NCBI GenBank assembly: GCA_020443945.1
Contig: JAIZWN010000667.1
Span: 1 to 12,931 of the forward strand
Origin: Candidatus Thiosymbion ectosymbiont of Robbea hypermnestra
GTDB taxonomy: Bacteria; Pseudomonadota; Gammaproteobacteria; Chromatiales; Chromatiaceae
DNA: 12,931 bases
Direction of reading: 5' to 3'
This document shows, one piece after another, positions 1-6,472 of this stretch (its first letter is position 1; each line of letters starts with the position of its first letter). Made by a program: the position numbers and the translations under genes. Under the pieces are notes generated by a model. The model saw only the letters and a list, made by a program, of their open reading frames with translations. It was not told where the DNA came from and did not search any database.

Positions 1-43
1 ATCCTGTTCATCCTGAACATCCTGTGAATCCTGTACGATTAGC
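1..43. repeat. ATCCTGT-type short repeat cluster, cut by the window edge
   Basis: The window opens with near-tandem copies of a short unit ending in ATCCTG(T) (TTCATCCTGAAC, CATCCTGTGA, ATCCTGTACGATTAGC). The same 3' end, AATCCTGTACGATT, recurs at 5531-5544, and an inverted, slightly diverged copy (AATCCTGTCCTATTAGC on the minus strand) lies at 5351-5367. I read this as one end of the dispersed element described at 5351-5546. It has no coding content. The left boundary is outside the window. Confidence 0.6.
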
Positions 44-162
44 TGGCGAGACGAGACTTCGCCTGGAGCCCATGAGGCGTGAACTTTTTGTGCAGTGCAA
101 AAACTTGACTCATTTGTAAAGATGCAGGTCCCTCAAGGAATCCTAGCGAGGCGCTGCATCTG

Positions 163-297
163 ATGGGGGTGCGGGTAGTAGAGGTTCTACGCCGCTCCGA
201 GCAGGGGGTGACACGACCATTCCTCTGTCGTGGCGACAATGATGAGGTCTACTTTGTAAGAGGATACGAACGAGACAACTTCTGGAATGCGCCATGA
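163..297 (+). pseudogene. Remnant of a HipA-like kinase gene (N-terminus only)
   Basis: A 44-codon frame from ATG 163 to TGA 295-297. Its first part, VVEVLRRSEQGVTRPFLCRG followed by DNDEVYFV(R)G, matches the N-terminus of the short HipA-like kinases as I remember them. Those proteins are about 250 residues and are normally encoded just before a DUF3037 gene. Here the frame stops almost at once (YERDNFWNAP), so the ATP-binding and catalytic parts are missing. The stop overlaps the next gene's start as ATGA (294-297), the tight coupling expected of an intact operon. This suggests the middle of the gene was deleted while its two ends survived. The frame is open upstream to 109 without an ATG. 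It could still be a functional micro-protein, but I think a remnant is likelier. Confidence 0.55.
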
Positions 298-545
298 ATA
301 AGGTTGCCTGTCAATACGCGATTGTACGCTTCGCTCCCTATGTGGAGACGGGGGAATTCGCTAATGTGGGTGTCCTGATGGTAGCGCCCAGGCAGCCGTA
401 TTTCGGCTTTAAGCTGGAAACCCGTCGTCATGGTCGTATTACCCGATTCTTCGAGGAACTGGAGCCAAAATTCTATCGAGAAGCACTCCGTGCGACTGAT
501 TACGCCAATCGTGAGCATGTGTTGGCGTTCGCTCGCAGGCAATGA
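294..545 (+). CDS. DUF3037 family protein, strongly shortened
   Basis: An 83-residue product beginning MNKVACQYAIVRFAPYVETG and EFANVGVLMVAPRQPYFGFK. This is the characteristic DUF3037 N-terminus (YAIVRxxP...GEFxNVGV). The function of the family is unknown; it is commonly paired with a HipA-like kinase. Family members I know are longer, from about 120 to well over 200 residues. After roughly residue 62 the sequence moves quickly to DYANREHVLAFARRQ and a stop, so most of the usual protein is absent. That short tail resembles a family C-terminus, which would mean an internal in-frame deletion rather than simple truncation; this is from memory and unverified. The start overlaps the stop of the upstream kinase remnant by 4 bp. 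The gene converges with rnfH with 1 bp between the stops. It is probably non-functional together with its partner. Confidence 0.65.
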   Translation: MNKVACQYAIVRFAPYVETGEFANVGVLMVAPRQPYFGFKLETRRHGRITRFFEELEPKFYREALRATDYANREHVLAFARRQ

Positions 546-546
546 G

Positions 547-870
547 TCACTCCATCTTCGCGTCCCGTGCGCCTTCGCGGTCGGCCGCGCGCTTTTTGCG
601 CGCCGTTTTGGGATCCGCGATCAGCGGCCGGTAGATCTCCACCCGCTCCCCCGGCTCCAGGACCCGGTCGAGCGACACCAACTTGCTGAACACCCCCACC
701 CGGTTGGTCGCCAGATCGATCTCGGGAAATCGCCGCAGGATCCCGGAACGCTCGATGGCCTCCCGCACCTCAAGTCCCTCACTCATCGGCACCGAGAGGA
801 TCGCCTGCTCGTCCCGTCGGGCATAGGCGACCTCGACCCGATCCGGCTCGGGCCCTTGCCCCTCAGTCAC
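547..870 (-). CDS. rnfH: RnfH family ubiquitin-fold protein
   Basis: A 107-residue protein of the RnfH family (small beta-grasp, ubiquitin-like). The recognisable core is RVEVAYARRDEQAILSVPM, then EGLEVREAIERSGI, NRVGVFSKLVSLDRVLEPGE and RVEIYRPLIADPK, with a basic tail (RKKRAADR). The family name comes from linkage to Rnf electron-transport genes; its biochemical role is not settled. The start is GTG 870, supported by a strong GAGGAGG ribosome site 6 nt upstream inside the end of ratA. A longer frame starting upstream would overlap ratA more deeply and adds nothing conserved. The gene overlaps ratA by 8 bp, so the two are almost certainly translated together. In E. coli the convergent neighbour of rnfH is bamE; here that place is taken by the DUF3037 remnant. 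Confidence 0.88.
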   Translation of the reverse strand: MTEGQGPEPDRVEVAYARRDEQAILSVPMSEGLEVREAIERSGILRRFPEIDLATNRVGVFSKLVSLDRVLEPGERVEIYRPLIADPKTARKKRAADREGARDAKME

Positions 871-1297
871 GGTAGACCTCCTCGGCCCGCTTACAGAAGG
901 CATCCACCAGGGTGTTGGCGATCTGACTGAATACCCGGCCGAAGGCCTTGTCGATGAGTTTGCCGGAGAATTCGAACTCGAGCTCCAGGGTCACCTTGCA
1001 GGCGTCCTGGCGCAGGGGCCGAAAGGTCCAGGCGCCCTGGAGCTTGCGGAAGGGGCCGTCCACCAGCATCAGCTCCATCCGTTCTCCGGGCACGAATCGA
1101 TTGCAGGTGCTGAAGGACTGGTGGATGCCGACCCGGGCCACCTCCAGGCGACCGCAGAACCGGTCGTCCTCGCGGGACAGGATCTCGGCGGCTACGCACC
1201 AGGGCAGAAATTCCGGATACGCCTCCATATCCGCCACCAGATCGAACATCCGGGAGGCGGAGAAGGTAACCAAGGCGCTCTTGGAGATGATCGGCAC
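863..1297 (-). CDS. ratA: RatA/Coq10-like START-domain protein
   Basis: A 144-residue SRPBCC/START-fold protein of the RatA-Coq10 family, close to the E. coli RatA length. Diagnostic segments are ISKSALVTFSASRMFDLVAD, YPEFLPWC, LVDGPFRKLQGAWTFRPL, and near the end FSGKLIDKAFGRVF followed by CKRAEEVYRD. E. coli RatA was reported to bind 50S subunits and block 70S assembly, while mitochondrial and other homologues bind ubiquinone (Coq10). The sequence does not decide between these roles, and a toxin label should be treated with caution. The start is GTG 1297, immediately before the conserved PIISKSALV; a longer frame (to 1456) runs into the end of the transporter gene and is rejected. The ribosome site is weak. 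It lies 59 bp after the transporter stop and overlaps rnfH, so all three may share a transcript. Confidence 0.88.
   Translation of the reverse strand: MPIISKSALVTFSASRMFDLVADMEAYPEFLPWCVAAEILSREDDRFCGRLEVARVGIHQSFSTCNRFVPGERMELMLVDGPFRKLQGAWTFRPLRQDACKVTLELEFEFSGKLIDKAFGRVFSQIANTLVDAFCKRAEEVYRD
877..883 (-). promoter_or_regulatory. Ribosome binding site that fixes the rnfH GTG start
   Basis: GAGGAGG on the minus strand, 6 nt before GTG 870, lying within the last codons of ratA. It favours GTG 870 over the upstream in-frame ATG at 903. Confidence 0.75.
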
Positions 1298-1356
1298 CCG
1301 CGAAACCCAGGGGCCTATAAAGGCCCGGCGGCAATAAAAGCCATGACCGACCCCGC

Positions 1357-2739
1357 TTATCCCAGCCAGCCCATCACCAGAGACGGCAGCCCGATCGAGT
1401 TGGCGAAGATGATGGCGACCGCCACGGGCGCGACATACCGGATCAGCATCCGCCACAGGCGGTAGAGCGGACCCTCGCCCAGGGCGAGCTCGTCCGCCGA
1501 CACGGTCCGGGACAGCACCCAGCCGGAGAAGACCGCGATCAGCAGGCCGCCCAGGGGGAGCAGGATATTGGCCGTCAGGAAATCGAGCAGATCCAGGAAC
1601 CCCTTACCGAAGAGGGTTATCCCGGACCATTTGTTGAGGGACAAGAGACAGACAACTCCCAGCAGCCATACGGCGGTGCCGCCGAGCGCGGCGGCGCGCA
1701 CCCGGTCGAAGTTCAGGTTCTCCACCAACCAGGCGACCATGGGCTCCAGGAGGGAGATGGCCGAGGTCCAGGCCGCGAACATGAGCAAGACGAAAAACAG
1801 GGTACTGAACACTACGCCGCCCGGCATCTTGCCGAACGCGATCGGCAGGACCTTGAACACCAGGCCCGGCCCCTGCTCCGGCTGCAGGCCGTTGGCAAAC
1901 AGGATCGGAAAGATCGCCAGCCCCGCCAGGATCGCGACCAGGCTGTCCATGCCGGCGATGATCAGACTGTTACTGCCGATCGAGGCATCGCTGCGCAGAT
2001 AGGAGCCATAGATCATGATGGCGCCCATGCCGAGGCTGAGACTGAAAAAGGCCTGGCCCATCGCGCTGAGGACGGCCTCCGCCGACAGCCTGCCGAAGTC
2101 CGGCGTGAACAGGTAATCGGCGGCCTGCGCGAAATTCCCGGTGCTGAGGGAATAGATCACCAGCAGCACCAGCAGCACAAACAGGGCGGGCATGAGAAGA
2201 CGCACCGCCCGCTCCAACCCGCTGGCGACCCCCCGGGCGACCACGAGTACGCACAGGGCCATGAAGATGCTGTGCCAGAACAGCAGGCGTTCGGCGTTCC
2301 CGACCAGGGCGCCGAACACCCCGTCCGCGCCGGCGGCGTCGATGTCGACGAAAAGGCCGGTGGCGGAATGCACCACATAGGCCAGGGTCCAGCCCGCGAT
2401 CACGCTGTAGAAGGACAGGATCAGAAAGCCGGTGACCATGCCCATCCAGCCGATCAGCTGCCAGGCCGGATGCCGGCCCTCCTCCCGCGCCAGGGCGCGC
2501 ATGGTGTTGATGGGACTGCGGCGGCCCCGCCGCCCGAGCATGATCTCCGCCATCATGATCGGGAGGCCGATCGCGGCCACGCACAGCAGATAGATCAGAA
2601 CGAAGGCCCCGCCGCCGTATTCCCCCGCCGCGTAGGGGAAGCGCCAGATATTGCCGAGACCGACCGCCGAGCCCGTGGCCGCCAGTATGAACGCCAGCCG
2701 GTTGGTCCACATGCCGTGGATCGAAATTGTCGCCGCCAT
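1357..2739 (-). CDS. Neurotransmitter:sodium symporter (NSS) family transporter
   Basis: A 460-residue polytopic membrane protein of the NSS (SNF, LeuT-fold) family. These are sodium-coupled importers, in bacteria usually of amino acids; the substrate here cannot be read from sequence. TM1 carries the family signature GSAVGLGNIWRFPY (residues 23-36), followed by GGGAFVLIYLL and PIMMAEIMLGR in TM2. About eleven hydrophobic segments follow, which fits bacterial members with 11 rather than 12 helices. The ATG at 2739 has a GAGGAG ribosome site 6 nt upstream. An internal ATG at 2712 begins right before the TM1 region, but the upstream start has the better ribosome site. It sits 82 bp after comEC and 59 bp before ratA, all on the minus strand. 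No amino-acid metabolic gene lies beside it to suggest a substrate. Confidence 0.92.
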   Translation of the reverse strand: MAATISIHGMWTNRLAFILAATGSAVGLGNIWRFPYAAGEYGGGAFVLIYLLCVAAIGLPIMMAEIMLGRRGRRSPINTMRALAREEGRHPAWQLIGWMGMVTGFLILSFYSVIAGWTLAYVVHSATGLFVDIDAAGADGVFGALVGNAERLLFWHSIFMALCVLVVARGVASGLERAVRLLMPALFVLLVLLVIYSLSTGNFAQAADYLFTPDFGRLSAEAVLSAMGQAFFSLSLGMGAIMIYGSYLRSDASIGSNSLIIAGMDSLVAILAGLAIFPILFANGLQPEQGPGLVFKVLPIAFGKMPGGVVFSTLFFVLLMFAAWTSAISLLEPMVAWLVENLNFDRVRAAALGGTAVWLLGVVCLLSLNKWSGITLFGKGFLDLLDFLTANILLPLGGLLIAVFSGWVLSRTVSADELALGEGPLYRLWRMLIRYVAPVAVAIIFANSIGLPSLVMGWLG

Positions 2740-2745
2740 CGATCA

Positions 2746-2751
2746 CTCCTC
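2746..2751 (-). promoter_or_regulatory. Ribosome binding site of the NSS transporter gene
   Basis: GAGGAG on the minus strand, 6 nt before ATG 2739. It supports 2739 rather than the internal ATG at 2712. Confidence 0.7.
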
Positions 2752-2821
2752 AGTCCGCCCTCCGAACCGGCCCCGGCGCCCGCTCGAATCGGGAACCGTC
2801 ATTCTCCGGTAATCGGGGGTG

Positions 2822-5158
2822 TCACTCAAGCGCATCCCGAAGGCGGTGGCGCCACAGGCGTTTGTGTTCCCGGCGGTATTGCCGGGGTCCCGCAAGTCCG
2901 GTGGTCCCGAGCCGGAAGCGGATGGCGCCCGCGCTTGCGGTAGCGAGCTGCCCGGCGCCCCAGGTCGCCACCCGCTCGCGCACCGCGGCGGCGGGAAAGC
3001 CGAAGCGGTTCGCATAGCCGGCGGCATAGAGCACGAAGCGCGGCGCGACCGCCGCCAGAAAATCGCTCCCCGTAGAGGTGGCGCTGCCGTGGTGGCCGGC
3101 CACCAGGAGGGCGCTGGCGAGACGTCCGTGGTCCGCCGCTATCAGCTTGCGTTCCACCCTAGCGTCGATGTCCCCGGTCAGCAGCAGGCTGGCGTCGGCG
3201 CCCGGTATGCCCACCCGCAGAACGCAGGAGCCGGCGTTGCCCGACCGTCGTCCGGCGGCGCCCGGGTGGAGGAGGTCGAAGTCCACCCCATCCCAGGTCC
3301 AGTGGTCGCCGGCAAGGCAGGGACGCGCGCGCCCTCCCGGGAGCTTCCGCGGCTCCCCGGCGAGGATGCGGTCGATGGGGAACTTGCCGTCCAAACCCGC
3401 GAAGCCGCCGGCATGATCCCGATCCCCGTGGCTGATGACGAGGGTGTCGATGCGTCCCACGCCCCGATGCCGGAGATAGGGGAGCACGACCGCGGCGCCG
3501 GTGTTGAAGCCGCTGGGGAACCTGGGGCCCGTGTCATAGACGAGGGCGTGGCGCTGGGTCCGCACCACCGCCGCCAAGCCCTGGCCCACGTCGAGCAGGG
3601 TGAACTCGGCCTCGCCGTAGTCCGGTGCCGGCGGGCGGATCAGCGCCAGAGGCAACAGGAGGGGGAGCCCGAGCCAGGCCCCAGGCAACCCCCGCGGGGC
3701 CAGCAGCAGGAGGGCGCCGGCGAAGGCGCCGGCCCAGACCCAACCCGGACGCGAGGACACGGTCATGGCCGCCCAGTCCCACCCGGAGGCAATCGCCAGC
3801 AGCCCAAATCCCGCTTCCAACGCCCGCGTGGTCAGCACCAGGGGCCACGCCAACCCCAATTCGGGCACCAGACCCGGAAGGCCCGTTACCAGTAGGGCCG
3901 GCAACAACACCAGGGTGACCAGGGGCACGGCGATCAGATTCACGAGCGGCGCGATCAGGGGCGCGCGGCCGAACAGGAGCAACAGCAACGGCAGGAGCCC
4001 CAAGGCGACGACCCACTGCGCCCGCCCCCACTTGTTCCAGAGGTTGCCCCTCCCGAGCCGCTGCCCAAAGGCGGCGAAGAGCGCGGCCACGGCGCCGAAG
4101 GACAGCCAGAAGCCATAGGAAAGCACCGCCTTGGGGTCCAGGATCAGCACCCCGACCAGGGCCAGAACGATCCCGCTCGCCGGCCGAACGGTGCGCGCGG
4201 ACAGCACGGCCCCCAGGACCACCGCCAGCATCACCAGGGCGCGCTGGGTGGAGACGGCGAAGCCGGCCAGGGCACTGTAGGCCACCGCCCCGGCCAGGGC
4301 GACCAGCGCGCCGGCCCGCGGGGCCGCGAGCGCCAGGACCAGCCGGGCGCTGCGCGACCAGGCCCAGCGCGCCGGAAAGAACAGGAAGGCGGCCACCATC
4401 CCCACATGCAACCCGGAGATGGCGACCAGATGACTCGTCCCCGTGCGCGTCAGAACCTCCCATTGCTCGGGCCCCAGCCGGGAACGGTCCCCCAGGATCA
4501 GGGCCCGCGCCAGGGCCGCTCCGGTCGGGTTCGGCAGGAGCGCGTCGAGGCGTTCGCCCAGCCGCTGGCGCCAACGGTCCACCGGATAGGCCCCGGGCCC
4601 CGCGTCCAAGCGCCGATTCCCGTCCCCGTCACGGACATAGCCCGTAGCCCGGATCCCCTGTTGGAACAGCCAGCGTTCGTAATCGAATCCGCCGGGGTTG
4701 GCGAAGCCGTGGGGCGGCTTGAGGCGCGCGGTCAGACGCCAGCGCTCACCGGCGGCGAGCCTCGGCGCCTTGCGATACCAGCTCAGGCGCACCAGCCCGG
4801 TAAAGCCGGTATCCCGTCCGTCCATCCATGCCTGCTCGACCCGGAACAGAAACCGCACTCGATGGCCCGTTTCCCCGGGGAGGCCGACAATCCTGCCCGT
4901 CAGCGCCAGATCCCGACGCACCAGGGTTTCCGGGAAGGGCTCGCAGATGATCGGGCAGACCCGCAGCTGGGCCCAGAGGAAACCGACCGCGGCGAAGGCG
5001 AGGGGGCGCAACGGGGGCCAGCGCCAGGCTACCGCCAGCGACAGCATGACAAGCAGAAGCGGAACCCACGCGGGGGGCAGCGACGGCAACGGAAACAGGG
5101 CGCCGACGCCGCAGGCGAAGCCCAGGCCGTTCGCGATCAGACCAGTACCCCATTTCAC
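2822..5158 (-). CDS. comEC: ComEC/Rec2 family DNA-uptake channel protein
   Basis: A full-length ComEC of about 778 residues, the inner-membrane channel for single-stranded DNA in natural transformation. Order: N-terminal hydrophobic helices, a soluble OB-like region (about 70-190, including RDLALTGRIVGLPGE), the multi-helix Competence domain (SHLVAISGLHVGMVAAFLFF onward), then a metallo-beta-lactamase-like domain at the C-terminus. That last domain keeps HGDRDHAGG (577-585), LLTGDID (about 659-665) and GHHGSATSTG (688 onward), so it looks catalytically complete. I chose GTG 5158. The frame is open to ATG 5245, but that extension would translate a palindromic repeat and has no ComEC-like sequence. 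Purine-rich AAGG lies almost against this GTG, so the exact start is uncertain. It presence suggests, but does not prove, competence; no other com gene is in the window. comEC is often found near lolCD and a DUF2062 gene, as here apart from the inserted block. Confidence 0.92.
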   Translation of the reverse strand: MKWGTGLIANGLGFACGVGALFPLPSLPPAWVPLLLVMLSLAVAWRWPPLRPLAFAAVGFLWAQLRVCPIICEPFPETLVRRDLALTGRIVGLPGETGHRVRFLFRVEQAWMDGRDTGFTGLVRLSWYRKAPRLAAGERWRLTARLKPPHGFANPGGFDYERWLFQQGIRATGYVRDGDGNRRLDAGPGAYPVDRWRQRLGERLDALLPNPTGAALARALILGDRSRLGPEQWEVLTRTGTSHLVAISGLHVGMVAAFLFFPARWAWSRSARLVLALAAPRAGALVALAGAVAYSALAGFAVSTQRALVMLAVVLGAVLSARTVRPASGIVLALVGVLILDPKAVLSYGFWLSFGAVAALFAAFGQRLGRGNLWNKWGRAQWVVALGLLPLLLLLFGRAPLIAPLVNLIAVPLVTLVLLPALLVTGLPGLVPELGLAWPLVLTTRALEAGFGLLAIASGWDWAAMTVSSRPGWVWAGAFAGALLLLAPRGLPGAWLGLPLLLPLALIRPPAPDYGEAEFTLLDVGQGLAAVVRTQRHALVYDTGPRFPSGFNTGAAVVLPYLRHRGVGRIDTLVISHGDRDHAGGFAGLDGKFPIDRILAGEPRKLPGGRARPCLAGDHWTWDGVDFDLLHPGAAGRRSGNAGSCVLRVGIPGADASLLLTGDIDARVERKLIAADHGRLASALLVAGHHGSATSTGSDFLAAVAPRFVLYAAGYANRFGFPAAAVRERVATWGAGQLATASAGAIRFRLGTTGLAGPRQYRREHKRLWRHRLRDALE

Positions 5159-5169
5159 CTTATTTTGCG

Positions 5170-5229
5170 GGTGGTGTTGTAATTTTGTTGTCCCTGGGTA
5201 TATACGTCGAATCCCGGACACAACCAAAG
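5170..5229. repeat. Palindromic repeat element, copy A
   Basis: Begins GGTGGTGTTGTAATTTTGT, continues TGTCC, then GAATCCCGGACACAACCAAAG. The ends form an imperfect inverted repeat (TTTTGTTGTCC against GGACACAACCAAAG). Over about 50 bp it aligns with copy B at 5596-5645 with one 1-nt gap. Its first 19 nt match copy C at 12774-12792 with one mismatch. It lies 11 bp upstream of the comEC start, inside the leader of that gene. I do not recognise a named family. Confidence 0.65.
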
Positions 5230-5350
5230 CCCGTAGGATAGGCAAAGCCAGCGCCCGACAAGCCGGTTTAGAGCCCCAGGCATCCCCCAGGGTCCCGCGA
5301 GCCAGTGCCGCTTACAGAACGCACAAAGCGAAGCGTGCCCATCGATCCGT

Positions 5351-5546
5351 GCTAATAGGACAGGATTCACAGGATTTTCTTGGATTTTCAGGATTATTTT
5401 TTGTGGGTTCTGAACGTTCGCCGCACGGTGACACTGTTTTCAAAATTGACCAGTTTCAACAAGTCCCAGAACAGCCCCCGAATTTCGCTGTTCTTGGTCA
5501 GTAGGTTACCCACCGTAAAAAAATCCTGTTAATCCTGTACGATTGG
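5351..5546. repeat. MITE-like element bounded by inverted ATCCTGT repeats
   Basis: About 196 bp of non-coding DNA. The left end (GCTAATAGGACAGGATTCAC, then more AGGATT units, A/T run, TGTGGGTTC) is an imperfect inverse of the right end (ACCCACCGTAAAAAAATCCTG, then TTAATCCTGTACGATTGG). Reading inward from both ends gives the same order: ATT, CCTGT units, an A-run and ACCCAC. The interior is unrelated to the ends and contains the hairpin listed at 5447-5500. There is no ORF. The inner run ACTGTTTTCAAAATTGACCA looks like the kind of terminal repeat seen in IS21-type elements, so an insertion-sequence remnant is possible; this is only a resemblance. A copy of its right end begins the window (1-43). 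Confidence 0.5.
5447..5500. other. Two-part hairpin within the 5351-5546 element
   Basis: AGAACAGC (5468-5475) pairs perfectly with GCTGTTCT (5487-5494) around an 11-nt loop. Immediately outside on the right, TGGTCA (5495-5500) pairs with TGACCA (5447-5452), leaving a 15-nt bulge on the left side. Fourteen contiguous bases on the right side are therefore paired. No T-run follows, so it is not an ordinary terminator. It could be part of a mobile-element end or a small structured RNA. Confidence 0.45.
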
Positions 5547-5586
5547 AAGACAGCACGAACCACGAAGAATTGCTCGACCTGTCAGT

Positions 5587-5658
5587 GGTGGCGCCGTAAC
5601 TTTGTTATCCTTGGCGATATGCACTGAATCCCGGAAACAACAAAGTTAGAACACTACC
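5587..5658. repeat. Palindromic repeat element, copy B (both arms intact)
   Basis: The left arm GGTGGCGCCGTAACTTTGT (5587-5605) and the right arm ACAAAGTTAGAACACTACC (5640-5658) are imperfect inverse copies of each other around about 34 bp. The right arm, inverted, matches copy C at 17 of 19 positions; the left arm matches at 14 of 19, and all five differences are transitions. This is the most complete copy in the window and sits about 80 bp past the hepT stop. The remaining stretch to the hepT stop (5659-5735) shows nothing I can name. Confidence 0.65.
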
Positions 5659-5735
5659 CAAAATCACAGGAAGATGTTGTCCATCCCGATGGCGGGAAAG
5701 CACCGCGATACCGCAGCGCGTGGGAACGAGAGAAA

Positions 5736-6113
5736 TTAACATGAGTCATCGAGGTCTTTGTCTTTGGCCTCCTGGCGCACGGCGGACAGTTGCTTAAGCA
5801 GTTCCGGTAGCCATTCTTGTACCGTCTCCCACACCACATCGAGGTTGATGTCGAAATAGCCGTGGGCCAAGCGATTACGCATATTGCGCATGCTGCGCCA
5901 CGGCACTTCGACGTGCGCCTGGGTAAACTCGGCATAGCCATCCATCACCTTCGCGGTGGCCTCGCCGATGATGATGAGGCTCATGATGACGGCCTGCTGG
6001 GTGCGCTTGTCGGTCAGGAAGTCGTCCTTGGCCAACCCCTCCACGAAGCTGCGCGCATCGGCCGCCGCCTGCTGTATGTGCTCGAGATAATTGGACAGTC
6101 GGTTCTCGTTCAT
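5736..6113 (-). CDS. hepT: HepT-like HEPN ribonuclease toxin (DUF86)
   Basis: A 125-residue, mostly helical protein of the HepT/DUF86 (HEPN) family. The HEPN catalytic motif RX4HXY is present as RNRLAHGY: Arg79, His84 and Tyr86. In characterised MntA-HepT pairs the HEPN protein is an RNA-cleaving toxin acting as a dimer, and the tyrosine of this motif is AMP-modified by the partner antitoxin to silence it. All residues needed for both are visible, so the toxin appears intact. The N-terminus (NENRLSNYLEHIQQAAADAR) and the IIIGEATAKV segment are typical. It is the second gene of the pair: its ATG overlaps the mntA stop by 4 bp (6110-6113), so translation is coupled and antitoxin is made first. 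Length is normal for the family. Confidence 0.9.
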   Translation of the reverse strand: MNENRLSNYLEHIQQAAADARSFVEGLAKDDFLTDKRTQQAVIMSLIIIGEATAKVMDGYAEFTQAHVEVPWRSMRNMRNRLAHGYFDINLDVVWETVQEWLPELLKQLSAVRQEAKDKDLDDSC

Positions 6114-6400
6114 ACCGGCTGCGCTTCCGCAAGTACCTTGTCCCGGAACTGCGGCGGCAGGTCACCCGGCGTCAACAGATCGACATCGATGCCGAGCAAC
6201 GATTTCAGCTCGTCTGCCAAATCGCCCAGGTCCAACAAGGTGGCGCCAGGCAAAGCGTCGATGAGCAGATCAAGGTCGCTGCCGTCCTGGTCGGTACCAT
6301 GCAGCACCGAGCCGAAGACGCGCGGGTTCGCCGTGCGGAAGCGCCTCACCGCTTCGCGCACCGCGCTTCGCTTCATGTCGAGCACAACGGACGGTCGCAT
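6110..6400 (-). CDS. mntA: MntA-like nucleotidyltransferase antitoxin
   Basis: A 96-residue minimal nucleotidyltransferase. The motif GSX10DXD is complete: Gly30-Ser31, then Asp42 and Asp44 (FGSVLHGTDQDGSDLDLLID). A third acidic residue is Asp74 in IDVDLLTP. Characterised MntA proteins transfer AMP to the HepT tyrosine and so neutralise the toxin. The start is ATG 6400, because AAAGG lies 6 nt before it; the ATG at 6406 directly abuts that ribosome site and would not be usable. Upstream, CATAAT (minus strand, 6433-6438) is a fair -10 box but I find no convincing -35. The gene follows the KamA-like gene by 72 bp on the same strand and may have its own promoter. It is a module commonly carried on genomic islands. 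Confidence 0.88.
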   Translation of the reverse strand: MRPSVVLDMKRSAVREAVRRFRTANPRVFGSVLHGTDQDGSDLDLLIDALPGATLLDLGDLADELKSLLGIDVDLLTPGDLPPQFRDKVLAEAQPV

Positions 6401-6406
6401 GGGCAT

Positions 6407-6411
6407 CCTTT
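6407..6411 (-). promoter_or_regulatory. Ribosome binding site that decides the mntA start
   Basis: AAAGG on the minus strand, 6 nt before ATG 6400 and touching the alternative ATG 6406. It selects 6400. Confidence 0.6.
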
Positions 6412-6472
6412 CTGATCGAAGCTCGTTGAGAGATTATGCAATCAAGAATAGCATTTTAAGAACGAGACCTTA

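Noticed and set aside
1..36. Possible CRISPR-like array at the window start
   Set aside because: The units are only about 10-12 bp and directly abutting, without spacers of even length; this is a short dispersed repeat.
105..122. TTGACT with nearby TGTAAAGAT as a promoter for the kinase remnant
   Set aside because: The spacing between the two boxes is far too short for a -35/-10 pair, and no -10 box lies 16-18 nt after TTGACT.
1313..1330. GGGCCTATAAAGGCCC palindrome between the transporter and ratA
   Set aside because: The stem has only 5 GC pairs, no T-run follows, and ratA starts just after it; too weak to call a terminator.
1970..2746. A 258-codon minus-strand frame within the NSS transporter
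   Set aside because: It is the same strand in another frame, rich in Arg/Gly, with no membrane segments; the transporter frame is clearly the real one.
2819..3895. A 358-codon plus-strand frame, with other long frames, opposite comEC
   Set aside because: They mirror the codon periodicity of a GC-rich gene; the comEC frame contains all conserved motifs and these contain none.
5159..5245. Upstream start of comEC at ATG 5245
   Set aside because: The extra 29 codons would translate the palindromic repeat copy A and do not resemble a ComEC N-terminus.
5155..5370. A 71-codon minus-strand frame in the intergenic region
   Set aside because: It crosses the palindromic repeat, shows no domain, and has no ribosome site; treated as chance.
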